Origin: Devosia sp. RR2S18
GTDB taxonomy: Bacteria > Pseudomonadota > Alphaproteobacteria > Rhizobiales > Devosiaceae
DNA: 64,000 nucleotides
Direction of reading: 5' to 3'
NCBI RefSeq assembly: GCF_030177755.1
Contig: NZ_CP126539.1
Coordinates: 2,876,001 to 2,940,000, forward strand
In this document: piece after piece, positions 54,827 to 64,000 of the stretch
How the letters are laid out: each line of letters opens with the position of its first letter
Numbering within the stretch: position 1 is the stretch's first letter
The notes under the pieces: model-generated
Told to the model about the DNA's origin: nothing
What the model saw: only the letters and a program-made list of their open reading frames with translations
Databases searched by the model: none
Translations under genes and position numbers: made by a program

Positions 54827-56116
54827 CTAAGTGACGTCCGGCGCGATCCGGCTCATCAACACCTTATCGATGCGGCGGCCATCGAGATCCATGATCTCAA
54901 ACTTCCAGCCATTATGCTCAAACGTCTCGGCGACGGCCGGGATGTGGTTGAGGATAGATAGGATGTAGCCCGCGACCGTCTCGAACTTGGGATCCTTGGG
55001 GAGCGCAACTTTTAGCTTGTCGCTGAATTCGTCCACCGGCATCCACCCAGCGACGAGCCAGGAGCCATCTTCCCGGCGGACAAGAGCGGGATCATCACCT
55101 GTTTCTTCCTGGAACACGCCGGTGATGACCTCAAGAATATCAGCCGACGTCACGATCCCTTCGAAATGCCCGTATTCGTCGACGACCAGCGCCATATGCA
55201 CGGTCGAGTTGCGGATCGCCTTGACGACATCCAGGGCATCGGCGTGGTCCATAACCACCGGTACGGGCTGGACGAACTTGCGTAGCTCGAGCGGCTGACC
55301 ATTGGCGAAAACGCCGATGATGTCCTTGATCGCAACCACGCCTGTTATCGAATCCGGCCCACCGTCCTGCACCAGCAGGCGCGAACGATGCGTGTTCAAT
55401 ATCGTTTTGCGAATTTCGTCACTGTCATCAGCGAGATCAATCAGGTCCACCTCGAGACGCGGCGTCATGAGGCCACGTGCGGAGCGGTCGGCCAAGCGCA
55501 TCACGCCCGAGATCATCGAATGCTCGTCGGTTTCGATAACGCCCGCCGTCGTCGCCTCGGCGATCAGGGTCCTTACCTCTTCTTCGGTGACCTTCTCCTC
55601 GGCGTCTCCGCCCTGCCCCAGCAGCGTGAGAACAGCTTTGCCGGAGATGTCGAGCAGCCACACCAAAGGCGAGCCGATCTTGGCCAGCACCTTCATGGCG
55701 GGCGCCACGCGGGCAGCCACGCCTTCAGCATCACGCAACGCGACCTGCTTGGGCACGAGTTCGCCCAGGATCAAAGACCCATAAGTGATGAGCACCACCA
55801 CAATACCTACGCCAAGCACATCAGCGAGGTTATCGGCCATGCCCATAGACTCAAGCCAGTCGGTCAGGCGCAGGCCCAGAGTGGCACCCGAGAAGGCGCC
55901 CGAAAGAATGCCGACCAGGGTGATACCGATCTGCACGGAAGACAAGAACTTGCCGGGGTCCTCGGCGAGCTCGATTGCCGTGGCGGCGCCTTTATTGCCG
56001 TTGTCGGCCATGCCGCGGAGGCGGGCCGGACGAGCGGACACAACGGCCAGTTCGGACATAGCCAAAGCACCGTTCACGATAATAAGAACGATGACGATCA
56101 GAATTTCTAAAAACAA
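54827..56116 (-). CDS. hemolysin-family CNNM/CBS membrane protein
   Basis: The 429-residue protein has an N-terminal CNNM membrane domain with three or four helices, two CBS domains (about 210-330, e.g. GLMTPRLEVDLIDLADDSDEI) and a C-terminal CorC/HlyC domain (DDPALVRREDGSWLVAGWMPVDEF). Relatives (CorC, HlyC-like, MpfA) take part in Mg2+ efflux or ion balance. It is transcribed after der on the minus strand. Confidence 0.92.
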   Translation of the reverse strand: MFLEILIVIVLIIVNGALAMSELAVVSARPARLRGMADNGNKGAATAIELAEDPGKFLSSVQIGITLVGILSGAFSGATLGLRLTDWLESMGMADNLADVLGVGIVVVLITYGSLILGELVPKQVALRDAEGVAARVAPAMKVLAKIGSPLVWLLDISGKAVLTLLGQGGDAEEKVTEEEVRTLIAEATTAGVIETDEHSMISGVMRLADRSARGLMTPRLEVDLIDLADDSDEIRKTILNTHRSRLLVQDGGPDSITGVVAIKDIIGVFANGQPLELRKFVQPVPVVMDHADALDVVKAIRNSTVHMALVVDEYGHFEGIVTSADILEVITGVFQEETGDDPALVRREDGSWLVAGWMPVDEFSDKLKVALPKDPKFETVAGYILSILNHIPAVAETFEHNGWKFEIMDLDGRRIDKVLMSRIAPDVT

Positions 56117-56233
56117 GGTGGTTTCGTTGGATGCGGCCCCGCACTCAGCATCGGGTCGCTTCAGCGCTTACAATATAGAGACATGGCCATACGTTTCGCC
56201 ATGGGGGTGCGAGAAAATACCTCCGCGCTGTAC

Positions 56234-57694
56234 CTAGCCGATGCGTCGCTTCTCTTTGTCATCATAGGGATTCTTGCTACCCCCACGGACCCAAAGGCGG
56301 ATGGGCGTACCCTTGATGTCGAAAGCCTCGCGCAGACCATTAACGAGATAACGCTGATACGCCATCGGCAGCGCCTCGGGGCGAGAGGCAAAGAGGATAA
56401 AGCTTGGCGGCCGGGTCTTAGCTTGGGTCATATAGCGTAGCTTGAGGCGGCGACCCGACACGGCTGGAGGCGGGTGGCTATCGACCATGCCCGAAAGCCA
56501 GCGGTTAAGGCGAGCTGTCGAGACGTGGCTGTTCCAAGACCGCTCGATGGTGAAGATCGCGTCCATCAGCTTGTCGATGTTGCGCCCGGTCAGCCCAGAA
56601 AGGGTCACCAGCGGCACGCCCCGCAATTGCGGCAAGAGGCGCTCGCAAGCCTCGCGCAAGTCCGAGAGCGCCGCATTCTTGTCCTCGATGAGGTCCCACT
56701 TGTTGAGGGCGATGACCATTGCCCGACCTTCACGTTCAACGAGATCGGCGAGCGCGAGATCCTGCTTCTCAAAGGGGATCGTCGCGTCGAGCATGAGCAC
56801 GACGACTTCGGCGTACTGAATGGAGCGCAGGCTGTCGCCAACTGCCAGCTTCTCCAATTTCTCGGTGACGCGGGAACGGCGACGAATGCCGGCCGTGTCA
56901 ACCAGATTGATAGTGCGACCCTCCCACTCCCAGGGAACGAGGATGGAGTCTCGCGTGATGCCAGCTTCCGGGCCGACCAGCACGCGATCCTCGCCGACCA
57001 TGCGGTTGATGAGGGTAGACTTGCCGGCATTGGGGCGACCGACAATAGCGACGTTGAGGTAGCGCTTGGGATTCCATCGCAGGGTTGCCTCTTCGCCCTC
57101 GCCTTCCAGCATGTCGGCAGTGATGTCGACATCCACCTCGGGCATGGCATCGAGATCGCTCTGCTCACTCTCCTCCTGCTCGGCGTGCGCGAGGGCGACG
57201 CGGTCGATGGCCGTCGACACGATCGAGTACAGTTCTGAGAGGCCAAGGCCATGCTCGGCCGAGAGCGGTATCGGCTCTCCGAAACCGAGCTTGAATGCTT
57301 CGACGAGCCCAGCTTCGGCGGCGCTACTTTCGGCCTTGTTGCCTACGAGGTGAACTTCCTTGCCGGCCTTGCGCAACACTTGAGCGAAGCGCTGGTCGAG
57401 TGGCACCACGCCGGCGCGAGCATCGATCATGAAAAGAATGACGTCGGCTTCATTGATGGCCAGCTCGGTTTGCTGGCGCATGCGATCTTCAAGGCTGCCG
57501 TCCTTGACGTCCTCGTAGCCCGCCGTGTCGAGCACCCGGAAGGTGAGGTCCGCGATGCGCCCTTCGGCCTCGCGCCTATCGCGGGTAACCCCCGGCGTAT
57601 CGTCGACAAGCGCGATCTTGCGCCCGACCAGCCGGTTGAAGAGGGTCGACTTGCCGACATTGGGGCGACCGACAATCGCAACTGTAACTGTCAT
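56234..57694 (-). CDS. der: ribosome biogenesis GTPase Der
   Basis: The 486-residue protein has two tandem GTPase domains (VGRPNVGKSTLFNRL near residue 7 and VGRPNAGKSTLINRM near 220), an acidic linker with DLDAMPEVDVDITADM, and a C-terminal KH-like domain that binds rRNA. Der (EngA) is an essential factor for 50S assembly. The length and order are typical for alphaproteobacteria. Confidence 0.97.
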   Translation of the reverse strand: MTVTVAIVGRPNVGKSTLFNRLVGRKIALVDDTPGVTRDRREAEGRIADLTFRVLDTAGYEDVKDGSLEDRMRQQTELAINEADVILFMIDARAGVVPLDQRFAQVLRKAGKEVHLVGNKAESSAAEAGLVEAFKLGFGEPIPLSAEHGLGLSELYSIVSTAIDRVALAHAEQEESEQSDLDAMPEVDVDITADMLEGEGEEATLRWNPKRYLNVAIVGRPNAGKSTLINRMVGEDRVLVGPEAGITRDSILVPWEWEGRTINLVDTAGIRRRSRVTEKLEKLAVGDSLRSIQYAEVVVLMLDATIPFEKQDLALADLVEREGRAMVIALNKWDLIEDKNAALSDLREACERLLPQLRGVPLVTLSGLTGRNIDKLMDAIFTIERSWNSHVSTARLNRWLSGMVDSHPPPAVSGRRLKLRYMTQAKTRPPSFILFASRPEALPMAYQRYLVNGLREAFDIKGTPIRLWVRGGSKNPYDDKEKRRIG

Positions 57695-57727
57695 GTCTTT
57701 TGTCCGATCGGCAGGAGCAGGCAGACG

Positions 57728-58567
57728 CTATTGCGCCGGGGCTGTCTCGGGGGTGGCAACGGGTACCAGAGGCCCAGTATCGGACTGGGCTTCGACTGGC
57801 GGCGTAACGCTCTCGGCCGCCACGGGTTCGGCGGCAATCTCTGCGGCGGGCTCTGCCTCTACCACAGTTTCTTCCGTCAGGCCGCTAGTCTCAGCCACCG
57901 CCTCCGGCTCCACGGCGCCTTCGGCGAGAAGTTGTGCCATGTAGTAGCCCATGCGGTTGCGCTGGCTGCTTTGGCTCAGCGGGTCGTTGAGCACGGCGTC
58001 GAACTGCGCCTGCGCAGCTGCATAGTCGCCGGCTTGGTAGTAGGCCAAGCCCAGGGCTTCGCGGGCGGCGTTGCGCAGCGGGTTGCCTTCGGCAGCTACC
58101 GTTGCAAGGCGCGCCTCGACGTCGGCAACACTACCGGCATCGACCAGGAGCATACCCGCTTGTACCAGTGCGAGCTCACGCAAATAAGGATTGGACAGGC
58201 TATTGGCGAGCCCGTCATATGCAGCCACTGCTTCGGCGGTGTTGCCCTGCCGGGTCAGGAGCCCGGCTTGCGCGAATTGCGCCAAAGTGGGGTAGCGGCC
58301 AGAGCCGTCGGCCATCAGCGCTTCAAGTTGCGCCTGGGCGGCGGCAAGATCACCACCATCGGCCAGTTCCAGCGCTGCATAGAGCTCATCGGAGGACTGG
58401 GCGGCGTTGTTGTTGTGGTACCAAGTCCAGCCCTCGTTGACGGCAACGACAGCTACCACGGCAATTGCAGCGCTAATCACGAAGGGGGCGAAACGCCGCC
58501 ACAGGGCGCGCATACGGTCGCTGCGCAGCTCCTCGTCGACTTCGCGAAAGATATTGTCCTGAGCCAT
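57728..58567 (-). CDS. YfgM-like tetratricopeptide membrane protein
   Basis: The 279-residue protein has a cytoplasmic N-terminus (MAQDNIFREVDEELRSDRMRALWRRF), one membrane helix (about 30-46) and TPR-like helices (45-210), with the conserved AAQSSDELYAALE and GLAYYQAGDYAAAQAQFDAVL. A proline/alanine/glutamate-rich tail of about 60 residues ends it. YfgM is a periplasmic chaperone adaptor at the Sec translocon. It lies upstream of der on the same strand. Confidence 0.88.
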   Translation of the reverse strand: MAQDNIFREVDEELRSDRMRALWRRFAPFVISAAIAVVAVVAVNEGWTWYHNNNAAQSSDELYAALELADGGDLAAAQAQLEALMADGSGRYPTLAQFAQAGLLTRQGNTAEAVAAYDGLANSLSNPYLRELALVQAGMLLVDAGSVADVEARLATVAAEGNPLRNAAREALGLAYYQAGDYAAAQAQFDAVLNDPLSQSSQRNRMGYYMAQLLAEGAVEPEAVAETSGLTEETVVEAEPAAEIAAEPVAAESVTPPVEAQSDTGPLVPVATPETAPAQ

Positions 58568-58635
58568 GGCCTGCCTGAGGTCGGATGCTAGTTTTGCGGC
58601 ACCCTTAGCATGGTGCCCGGTGAATGCAAATGCGC

Positions 58636-58652
58636 GGAGGGCCCGGCCCTCC
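58636..58652 (-). terminator. hairpin after guaA
   Basis: GGAGGGC-CCG-GCCCTCC is a perfect 7-bp stem with a 3-base loop, just after the guaA stop on the minus strand. No T-run follows, so it could be partial. Confidence 0.45.
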
Positions 58653-58661
58653 AGCGCTCCG

Positions 58662-60233
58662 TCATTCCCACTCGATGGTGCCGGGCGGCTTGCTGGTCAC
58701 GTCGTAGACGACCCGGTTGATACCACGCACTTCGTTGATGATGCGGGTAGCGGTGCGGCCCAGGAAGTTCATGTCAAACTGGTAGAAGTCGGCGGTCATG
58801 CCATCTACCGAGGTGACAGCCCGAAGCGCGCAGACGAACTCATAGGTACGGCCATCACCCATGACGCCTACGGTCTGCACCGGCAGGAGCACGGCGAATG
58901 CCTGCCAGATCTTGTCGTACTGACCAGACTTGCGGATTTCATCGAGGTAAATGGCGTCGGCCTGGCGCAGAATGTCGAGTTTTTCCGGCGTGATGCCGCC
59001 GGGGCAGCGGATCGCAAGGCCTGGCCCTGGGAAGGGGTGACGACCGATGAAGCTATCGGGCAGGCCGAGCTCGCGACCGAGGGCGCGGACTTCGTCCTTG
59101 AAGAGCTCACGCAGCGGCTCGACCAGTTGCATGTTCATGCGTTCGGGCAAGCCACCGACGTTGTGGTGGGACTTGATGGTGACTGACGGACCACCAGAGA
59201 AAGAGACGGACTCAATCACATCGGGATAGAGCGTGCCCTGCGCGAGGAATTCGGCGCCGCCGAGTTTTTTGGCTTCGGCCTCGAAAGTCTCGATGAACAG
59301 CCGGCCGATGATCTTGCGCTTGGTCTCGGGGTCGGACTGCCCCTCCAGCTCGCTGAGGAAGAGCCGCGAGGCGTCCACATGCACCAGCGGAATGTTGTAC
59401 TGATCGCGGAACATGGAAACGACCTGCTCGCTCTCATTGAGCCGCATCAAGCCATGGTCGACATAAATGCAGGTGAGCTGGTCGCCGATGGCCTCGTGGA
59501 TGAGGACGGCCGCAACCGAAGAATCGACCCCGCCGGAGAGGCCGCAGATGACCTTGCCCGAACCGACCTGGGCCCGGATCTTCTCGACCATCATCTGGCG
59601 ATAGGCGGCCATGGTCCAGGTCGCTTCGATGCCGCAGATCTTGTGGACGAAATTGGCGTAGAGCTTGGCGCCATCGGGGGTGTGGACCACCTCGGGGTGG
59701 AACTGTACCGCCCAGATGCGCCGCTCCTCATCGGCGATCATGGCGAAGGGCGCGCCGGCCGACGTGCCGACAACCTCAAAGCCGTCGGGAATGGAGACGA
59801 CGCGGTCGCCATGGCTCATCCAGACCTGGTGCTCGGTGCCGAGCTCCCACACGCCTTCGAAAAGCGCGGAAGCTTTTTGCACCTTGAGATCGGACCGGCC
59901 GAACTCACGGTGATGGCCTGCTTCCACTTTGCCCCCCAGCGCCATGCAAAGCGCCTGCTGGCCATAACAAATGCCCAGGATCGGTACCCCGGCTTCAAGG
60001 ATCACCGGATCGATGCTGGGTGCATTCTCGTCCAGGGTGGAAGCCGGGCTTCCAGAGAGAACTACACCCTTCGGCTGCAGCGCTGTGAAGGCTTCACCGG
60101 CATGCTGGAAGGGGTGGATCTCGCAATAGACGCCTGTCTCGCGAATGCGGCGCGCGATCAACTGGGTGACCTGCGAACCGAAATCGACGATGAGGATCGA
60201 ATGCGGGTGATCGGCGATGTCTGGGCTTTGCAT
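58662..60233 (-). CDS. guaA: GMP synthase (glutamine-hydrolysing)
   Basis: The 523-residue enzyme has the class I glutaminase domain with Cys in GICYGQQAL, the ATP-pyrophosphatase loop [15 protein letters not shown] and the GMP-synthase dimerisation domain with [15 protein letters not shown] and GTIEWE at the end. It converts XMP to GMP. Tail hairpin follows. TspO lies upstream. Confidence 0.98.
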   Translation of the reverse strand: MQSPDIADHPHSILIVDFGSQVTQLIARRIRETGVYCEIHPFQHAGEAFTALQPKGVVLSGSPASTLDENAPSIDPVILEAGVPILGICYGQQALCMALGGKVEAGHHREFGRSDLKVQKASALFEGVWELGTEHQVWMSHGDRVVSIPDGFEVVGTSAGAPFAMIADEERRIWAVQFHPEVVHTPDGAKLYANFVHKICGIEATWTMAAYRQMMVEKIRAQVGSGKVICGLSGGVDSSVAAVLIHEAIGDQLTCIYVDHGLMRLNESEQVVSMFRDQYNIPLVHVDASRLFLSELEGQSDPETKRKIIGRLFIETFEAEAKKLGGAEFLAQGTLYPDVIESVSFSGGPSVTIKSHHNVGGLPERMNMQLVEPLRELFKDEVRALGRELGLPDSFIGRHPFPGPGLAIRCPGGITPEKLDILRQADAIYLDEIRKSGQYDKIWQAFAVLLPVQTVGVMGDGRTYEFVCALRAVTSVDGMTADFYQFDMNFLGRTATRIINEVRGINRVVYDVTSKPPGTIEWE

Positions 60234-60286
60234 GGCGAGGCCTTATCGCCATGGCGCAAATTGCGCAAGCCGTCCCAATGCAAGCC

Positions 60287-60772
60287 TCAGTTGAGAATGG
60301 CGAGGGAGGCGTTAAGCAGGGTCGCAAAGCCCACCCACGCAGCATAGGGCACGAAGAGCCAGGCGGCGAGCTTGTCGAGCTTCCCAGCACTGACAATGAA
60401 GCCGATGATGAGCGCAATCATGATGAGAATGACCGCCAAGGCGAGCCAAAGCATTTCGCCGATGAAGAACACCGGAGACCAGGTCCAGTTCACCACCATC
60501 TGCGCAAACCAGAGCTTCATAGCGGTGGAACTCGCGTCGATCATGAAGATGCGCCAGCCGGCCACGGCGATCATCGCGTAGAGCGTGAACCAGACCGGCC
60601 CAAACACCCAATTCGGTGGATTAAAGGGGGGCTTTTCTAGATTCTGATACCAGGTACCGGGGGAAGTCTGGGTGCCGATCAGCGCGCCGACGCCGATCAC
60701 CACCACGAGGAAGGCGGAGAGGACAAGCCAAGAACGGGGCGTCTTGTAGTCGACGGCGGAGGCAGCAGCCAT
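60287..60772 (-). CDS. tspO: TspO/MBR family membrane protein
   Basis: The 161-residue protein has five helices rich in tryptophan. The family motif appears as WYQNLEKPPFNPPNWVFGPVWFTLYAMIAVAGWRIF. ATG 60772 is proposed; a GTG at 60799 is in frame. TspO proteins bind porphyrins or tetrapyrroles; in alphaproteobacteria they modulate pigment gene expression. It is isolated between guaA and an RsmB-like gene. Confidence 0.9.
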   Translation of the reverse strand: MAAASAVDYKTPRSWLVLSAFLVVVIGVGALIGTQTSPGTWYQNLEKPPFNPPNWVFGPVWFTLYAMIAVAGWRIFMIDASSTAMKLWFAQMVVNWTWSPVFFIGEMLWLALAVILIMIALIIGFIVSAGKLDKLAAWLFVPYAAWVGFATLLNASLAILN

Positions 60773-60838
60773 GGCAAACAACCGGGGATTGATGGACACC
60801 CGGCTTGAACGCGCGGCTAGCGCCGGCGGTTCACCTGA

Positions 60839-62131
60839 TCAGCCGGTGCGACGTAGCGCGTGAAAGTAAAAGCCGTCCGTAGCTGTCCGGTGCGGCGTCA
60901 GCGTCAGCCCGCCGCCCGTGGAGACAAGCCCTTCTGGGAGCAGGGTGCCAAATGCGGCGTCCCACAGTTGGGCTGCCGGGACGTCCTCAAACGCTGGATA
61001 GGCGGACTTGAAGGCAGCGATCTGGTCATCATTCTCCTCGGGGAGGATGGAGCAGGTGATGTAGATAAGCGTGCCGCCGAGCTTCACATAGGTTTGCCCT
61101 TCTGCCAGCACCGCGGCTTGATCTGCAACGCGCTGCGCCAGCAAATCCGACGTTAGCTTCCACTTGGTATCGGGCCGACGACGCCAAGTGCCGGTGCCGC
61201 TGCATGGCGCATCGATAACGACGCGATCCATCTTACCGCGAAGATCGTCTAGCGCGCCGGCTTCGGGGGCACGGACCTGAACGTTACGCGCGCCATTGCG
61301 CTTAAGGCGCTCGTAAATGGGCGCAAGGCGGCTGCGGTCGCTGTCATAGGCGAATATCTGACCGCGATTATCCATGGCAGCGGCAAGCGCCAGCGTCTTG
61401 CCACCCGCGCCGGCGCAAAGGTCCAGCGCCTGTTCACCGGGACGGGCATTTGCCAGCGCGGCCACAATCTGGCTGCCCTGGTCCTGCACCTCGAACCAGC
61501 CCTTCTGATAGCCTTCGTCGGTCGTCACATTGGGGGTGCGCGCATCGCGCGGGCCTGCAGGCATGGTGAGGCCGTTGGGTGAGATGGAGGCCTCCGCCGG
61601 ATCAAAGCGCGCCAGCGACTTCACGACCCGCTCGCGCGTGGATTTCAGCGTGTTTACGCGGAGGTCCAGGGAGGGCCTGCCGGACATGCCCTGCCCTTCT
61701 GCAACCCAATTTTCGCCCAGGCCACGGGCGAGAGATGGTGCGAGCCATTCGGGAACATCGGCCCGGACGTAGTCGGGCGCGGTCGCGGGATCAGATGACA
61801 GGCGCTCGACTTCTTCGTCGCTCAGGGGAGCCGGAGCGTGGTCATCCTCCTTAAAGGTTTCGTTCAGAGAAGCAGGGTCTTCCTTCCAATCGCGAACCGC
61901 GACGGCGAGTACCAGAGCGCGCGGGCTATCATCGCCCATCGCAAAGGCATGGGAGGCGCGTCGGCGGAGGGCATCATAGACCAAATTGCCGATAGCTGCG
62001 CGATCGCCCGCGCCGGCGAAACGGTTGTTGAGCCCCCAGGCCTTGAGGGCTTCAGAAACCGGGCGCTTGCGCGATTCCACATCCGCAAGGACTGCAATGG
62101 CGGCGGCCAGACGACCGGGGAGACGCATCAC
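60839..62131 (-). CDS. RsmB/NOP-family rRNA cytosine methyltransferase
   Basis: The 430-residue protein has an N-terminal NusB-like region and the SAM-binding core with ALDLCAGAGGKTLALA (about 235-250). The catalytic cysteines lie in VIDAPCSGTGTWRRRPD and in ITCSILPEEND. It makes 5-methylcytosine in 16S rRNA or another RNA. Its ATG overlaps the stop of the VOC gene. Confidence 0.92.
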   Translation of the reverse strand: MMRLPGRLAAAIAVLADVESRKRPVSEALKAWGLNNRFAGAGDRAAIGNLVYDALRRRASHAFAMGDDSPRALVLAVAVRDWKEDPASLNETFKEDDHAPAPLSDEEVERLSSDPATAPDYVRADVPEWLAPSLARGLGENWVAEGQGMSGRPSLDLRVNTLKSTRERVVKSLARFDPAEASISPNGLTMPAGPRDARTPNVTTDEGYQKGWFEVQDQGSQIVAALANARPGEQALDLCAGAGGKTLALAAAMDNRGQIFAYDSDRSRLAPIYERLKRNGARNVQVRAPEAGALDDLRGKMDRVVIDAPCSGTGTWRRRPDTKWKLTSDLLAQRVADQAAVLAEGQTYVKLGGTLIYITCSILPEENDDQIAAFKSAYPAFEDVPAAQLWDAAFGTLLPEGLVSTGGGLTLTPHRTATDGFYFHALRRTG

Positions 62132-62496
62132 TGTTTTCCTGGAAAATGGCAGACATTGATGCGGTTGCCGCTGAAGTCGGTGAAGTCAAACCAGCGCATG
62201 GCTCCGTTGGTGTTGATCGGTGTTACCTCCGATCCTGCCGCAACAAGGCTCTCGCGGAGCGCCTCGGGATCGGGAGCGTAGAAGTTGAACGCCACGTGGG
62301 TGTTTGGGTCGATTCGCTCCACCGGGATCAAGGTCAGGGCAGTGCTCGTTGACGGAGCGCCCGCGAACCGAAGGCCGATGTGCTGAGCCGAGCGAAATAT
62401 CTCCACCATGTCAAAGAGCCGGCGATACCACTCGGCAGCAGCGCTGGTGTCGATAGCAGGCACGAAGATGGTGTCGATGCGCAGGACGGGTGGCAT
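62128..62496 (-). CDS. VOC-family (glyoxalase-like) protein
   Basis: The 122-residue single-domain protein has the paired beta-alpha-beta units of the VOC fold (IDTIFVPAIDTSAAAEWYRRLFDMVEIF...HVAFNFYAPDPEALRESLVAAGSEV...WFDFTDFSGNRINVCHF). It could bind a metal and a small ligand; no enzyme activity is assigned. It overlaps the RsmB-type gene by four bases, so the two are coupled. Confidence 0.87.
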   Translation of the reverse strand: MPPVLRIDTIFVPAIDTSAAAEWYRRLFDMVEIFRSAQHIGLRFAGAPSTSTALTLIPVERIDPNTHVAFNFYAPDPEALRESLVAAGSEVTPINTNGAMRWFDFTDFSGNRINVCHFPGKQ

Positions 62497-62511
62497 TTGG
62501 ACTTCACCGGC

Positions 62512-62943
62512 TCAAACAAAAAGGACGCGTCCAACGAGCCATAGCCAGAGCAGGGTCAATACCGCAAGGCCGGCGACATAGGCGCTGAAGCGGCGGAAGA
62601 CCCGATTGCTGGTCACGTGAATGGCGGCATGGACATAGCGGAGGGCGACGAAGAGCCAGGCGAGAACGACTTCAACCCAGCCCATCGCGCCGGCCCAGAG
62701 CGTCACCAGAACGGCAACATAGAACAGCACAGGCAGCTGGAACTGGTTGTCGAAACTGTTCGACAGGAGGCGCGCGCGGAGTGGGTAGGCGGAGCGATCC
62801 ACCGCGATATCCTTGACGTCGACCTCTCCGGACATCACGCGGGGCACGCGTTCCCGCCCCATCATGGCGAGGATTGCGATCGTCAGCAGAACTTGGGCGG
62901 CGATTGCAAGCACGAGGAGCTTGGCAGTAAGGGGCATGTTCAA
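62512..62943 (-). CDS. MAPEG family membrane protein
   Basis: The 143-residue protein has four helices and the MAPEG signatures: YPLRARLLSNSFDNQFQLPVLFYVAV in the middle and VLAWLFVALRYVHAAIHVTSNRVFRRF towards the end. MAPEG proteins include membrane glutathione transferases and leukotriene synthases; the bacterial substrate is unknown. It precedes the VOC gene by 15 bases on the minus strand. Confidence 0.9.
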   Translation of the reverse strand: MNMPLTAKLLVLAIAAQVLLTIAILAMMGRERVPRVMSGEVDVKDIAVDRSAYPLRARLLSNSFDNQFQLPVLFYVAVLVTLWAGAMGWVEVVLAWLFVALRYVHAAIHVTSNRVFRRFSAYVAGLAVLTLLWLWLVGRVLFV

Positions 62944-63020
62944 GCTCTGCTGCAGATTCGGGGCGCGGGACTAAGTGCTTGTACCCTAATCAGTTCCCGC
63001 TTGCACACACCCCTTGCTGC

Positions 63021-63437
63021 TCAAGCCCGCTCTGCCACCTCTTCCAGCTGGTCGAGAAACCCCTTCCAACCGGCATGTGCGCCGCCATAGGCCTGCTTCT
63101 GGTCTGGGCGGAAGCCCGATTGCTCCATCCGCAGATGCGTCCCGGTGGCGGTCGGCGTTAAGGTCAGGGTAACGACACTCTCGAGCGCATAGGCGGGATC
63201 ATCGCTGGCAAAGTTCCAGCTATAGGAGAGCACCCGGTTGGGCTCGATGGCGAGCACCTCACAGTCGAGCGTGCCACCCCACTCGCCGCGCAACTGGAAC
63301 TTGTGACCGAGCTCCAGCGCAAAGTTATTCTTCATCAGCCACTCCTCGATCAGGTGCGGCTGGGTCAGGGCGCGCCAGAGCTTCTCGGGGGGATAGGCGA
63401 ATTCCCGTTCGACAATCGCCGTACGAAGTTCGGTCAT
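63021..63437 (-). CDS. SRPBCC (AHSA1-like) domain protein
   Basis: The 138-residue protein has the START-like fold with the pattern IVEREFAYPPEKLWRALTQPHLIEEWLMKNNFALELGHKFQLRGEWGG and a long final helix (GGAHAGWKGFLDQLEEVAERA), as in Aha1-type domains. It could bind a hydrophobic ligand. The start overlaps the preceding DUF1801 gene by four bases, so it shares its operon. Confidence 0.88.
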   Translation of the reverse strand: MTELRTAIVEREFAYPPEKLWRALTQPHLIEEWLMKNNFALELGHKFQLRGEWGGTLDCEVLAIEPNRVLSYSWNFASDDPAYALESVVTLTLTPTATGTHLRMEQSGFRPDQKQAYGGAHAGWKGFLDQLEEVAERA

Positions 63438-63832
63438 CGAACCTCTCCCTTGGTGTGGGTCTTGGCTGGTCGAGAAAGATTGAGCGTAATCGCTGCGCGG
63501 ATCAGTTCCTTGAACGCCTCTTGGTTTATCTCCGCACCTTCCGGGAAATCGATAGCGCGTCGCGTATTGCCTTCCAGGCTGGAGTTGAAGAGGTGTGCCG
63601 GATCCGCCACGGCGGCACCCTTTGCGAAGGTGGTTTTTACGACCTTCTTATAAACTTCGCCGGTGCAGATAATGCCGCTGCGGGACCACACGGGCTTGTC
63701 CCATTTCCACTCTTCCTCCACGGCAGGATCGGCCTCAAGGATCAGTCGGCGGATCTGCGCGAGGACCTCCCCGCGCCAGTCGGTTAGAGCAGCAATCCTG
63801 GCGTCGATCAGTTCGGATGGACCCGCTGTCAT
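63434..63832 (-). CDS. DUF1801 domain protein
   Basis: The 132-residue protein starts at ATG 63832. DUF1801 signatures are visible: WRGEVLAQIRRLILEADPAVEEEWKWDKPVWSRSGIICTGEVYKKVVKTTFAKGAAV. The fold is related to YdhG-like proteins of unknown role. It overlaps the SRPBCC gene by four bases and follows another DUF1801-like end seven bases upstream, so duplication is possible. Confidence 0.85.
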   Translation of the reverse strand: MTAGPSELIDARIAALTDWRGEVLAQIRRLILEADPAVEEEWKWDKPVWSRSGIICTGEVYKKVVKTTFAKGAAVADPAHLFNSSLEGNTRRAIDFPEGAEINQEAFKELIRAAITLNLSRPAKTHTKGEVR

Positions 63833-63839
63833 TCTCTGC

Positions 63840-64000
63840 TCACATCTTCTCGCCTGGCAGGCGGCTGGCCTGAACGACCCAATCGGTAAACTGGGCCTCG
63901 TCGAGTTCGTCGTTCTCAAAGATATCGAGGTAACGAACCGCCTTCTGCTTGGAGGGCCCGGGCGGCTGCGGACTTAGAGAGGCCCCTTGCATGAAGGTGA
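63840..64000 (-). CDS. C-terminal part of a DUF1801-like protein (cut by right edge)
   Basis: The minus-strand frame is open from the window edge to TGA at 63840-63842. It ends in FMQGASLSPQPPGPSKQKAVRYLDI and then a short acidic tail ending GEKM. The pattern F-x-Q-G-A-x-L-x-P-x-P-P-G-x-S-K-x-K-x-x-R-x-L-D-I is typical of DUF1801 proteins. The start is outside the window. It lies seven bases upstream of the next DUF1801 gene. Confidence 0.75.
   Translation of the reverse strand, partial: TFMQGASLSPQPPGPSKQKAVRYLDIFENDELDEAQFTDWVVQASRLPGEKM

Overview
The window looks like chromosomal DNA of a GC-rich alphaproteobacterium, most likely of the Hyphomicrobiales and compatible with a Devosia-like genus. 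That placement is inferred from codon use and GC content, from alphaproteobacterial families (FixL-type PAS kinase, TauE/SafE exporter, DUF2147, DUF4344), from the lptF-lptG-lptD-surA-pdxA-rsmA order, and from bS6 and bL9 with long tails. No phage, insertion sequence or CRISPR array was seen.

Layout. 1-2.6 kb holds the end of an unknown gene, small unknown genes and a VWA-domain/J-domain pair. 2.6-8.3 kb is a sensory block: small membrane proteins, a FixK-like Crp/Fnr regulator overlapping a small unknown gene, an OmpR-type response regulator, a hybrid histidine kinase whose PAS domain keeps the FixL heme histidine and oxygen-sensing arginine, a DUF3309 peptide and a CPA2 antiporter. A near-perfect FixK/FNR box lies in front of the kinase. 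8.3-12.7 kb is gene-poor: an orphan Flp pilin, a glycosyltransferase and a polysaccharide flippase beside tRNA-Ser(GCT). 12.9-24.8 kb mixes single metabolic and stress genes: DUF2147, GST, TauE/SafE exporter, molybdopterin oxidoreductase, a SugE/Gdx guanidinium exporter behind a guanidine-II riboswitch, a DHA2 efflux pump with a divergent MarR regulator, a DEAD-box helicase, ndk and a tautomerase.

25-64 kb is mostly housekeeping. It contains an ABC-F ATPase, pepA and holC, the LPS transport/assembly operon lptF-lptG-lptD with surA, pdxA and rsmA, then gmk and mltG, the fatty-acid cluster fabD-fabG-acpP-fabF facing the ribosomal genes rpsF-rpsR-rplI, dnaB-alr, radA, cvpA, purF, a CorC/HlyC protein, der, a YfgM-like protein, guaA, tspO, an RsmB-type methyltransferase and a run of small genes cut by the right edge.

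The two most informative regulatory findings are the guanidine-II riboswitch, which implies that the exporter starts at an unusual AUC codon, and the oxygen-sensing cascade at 3.2-6.8 kb, where a FixL-like sensor sits beside an OmpR-type rather than a FixJ-type regulator.
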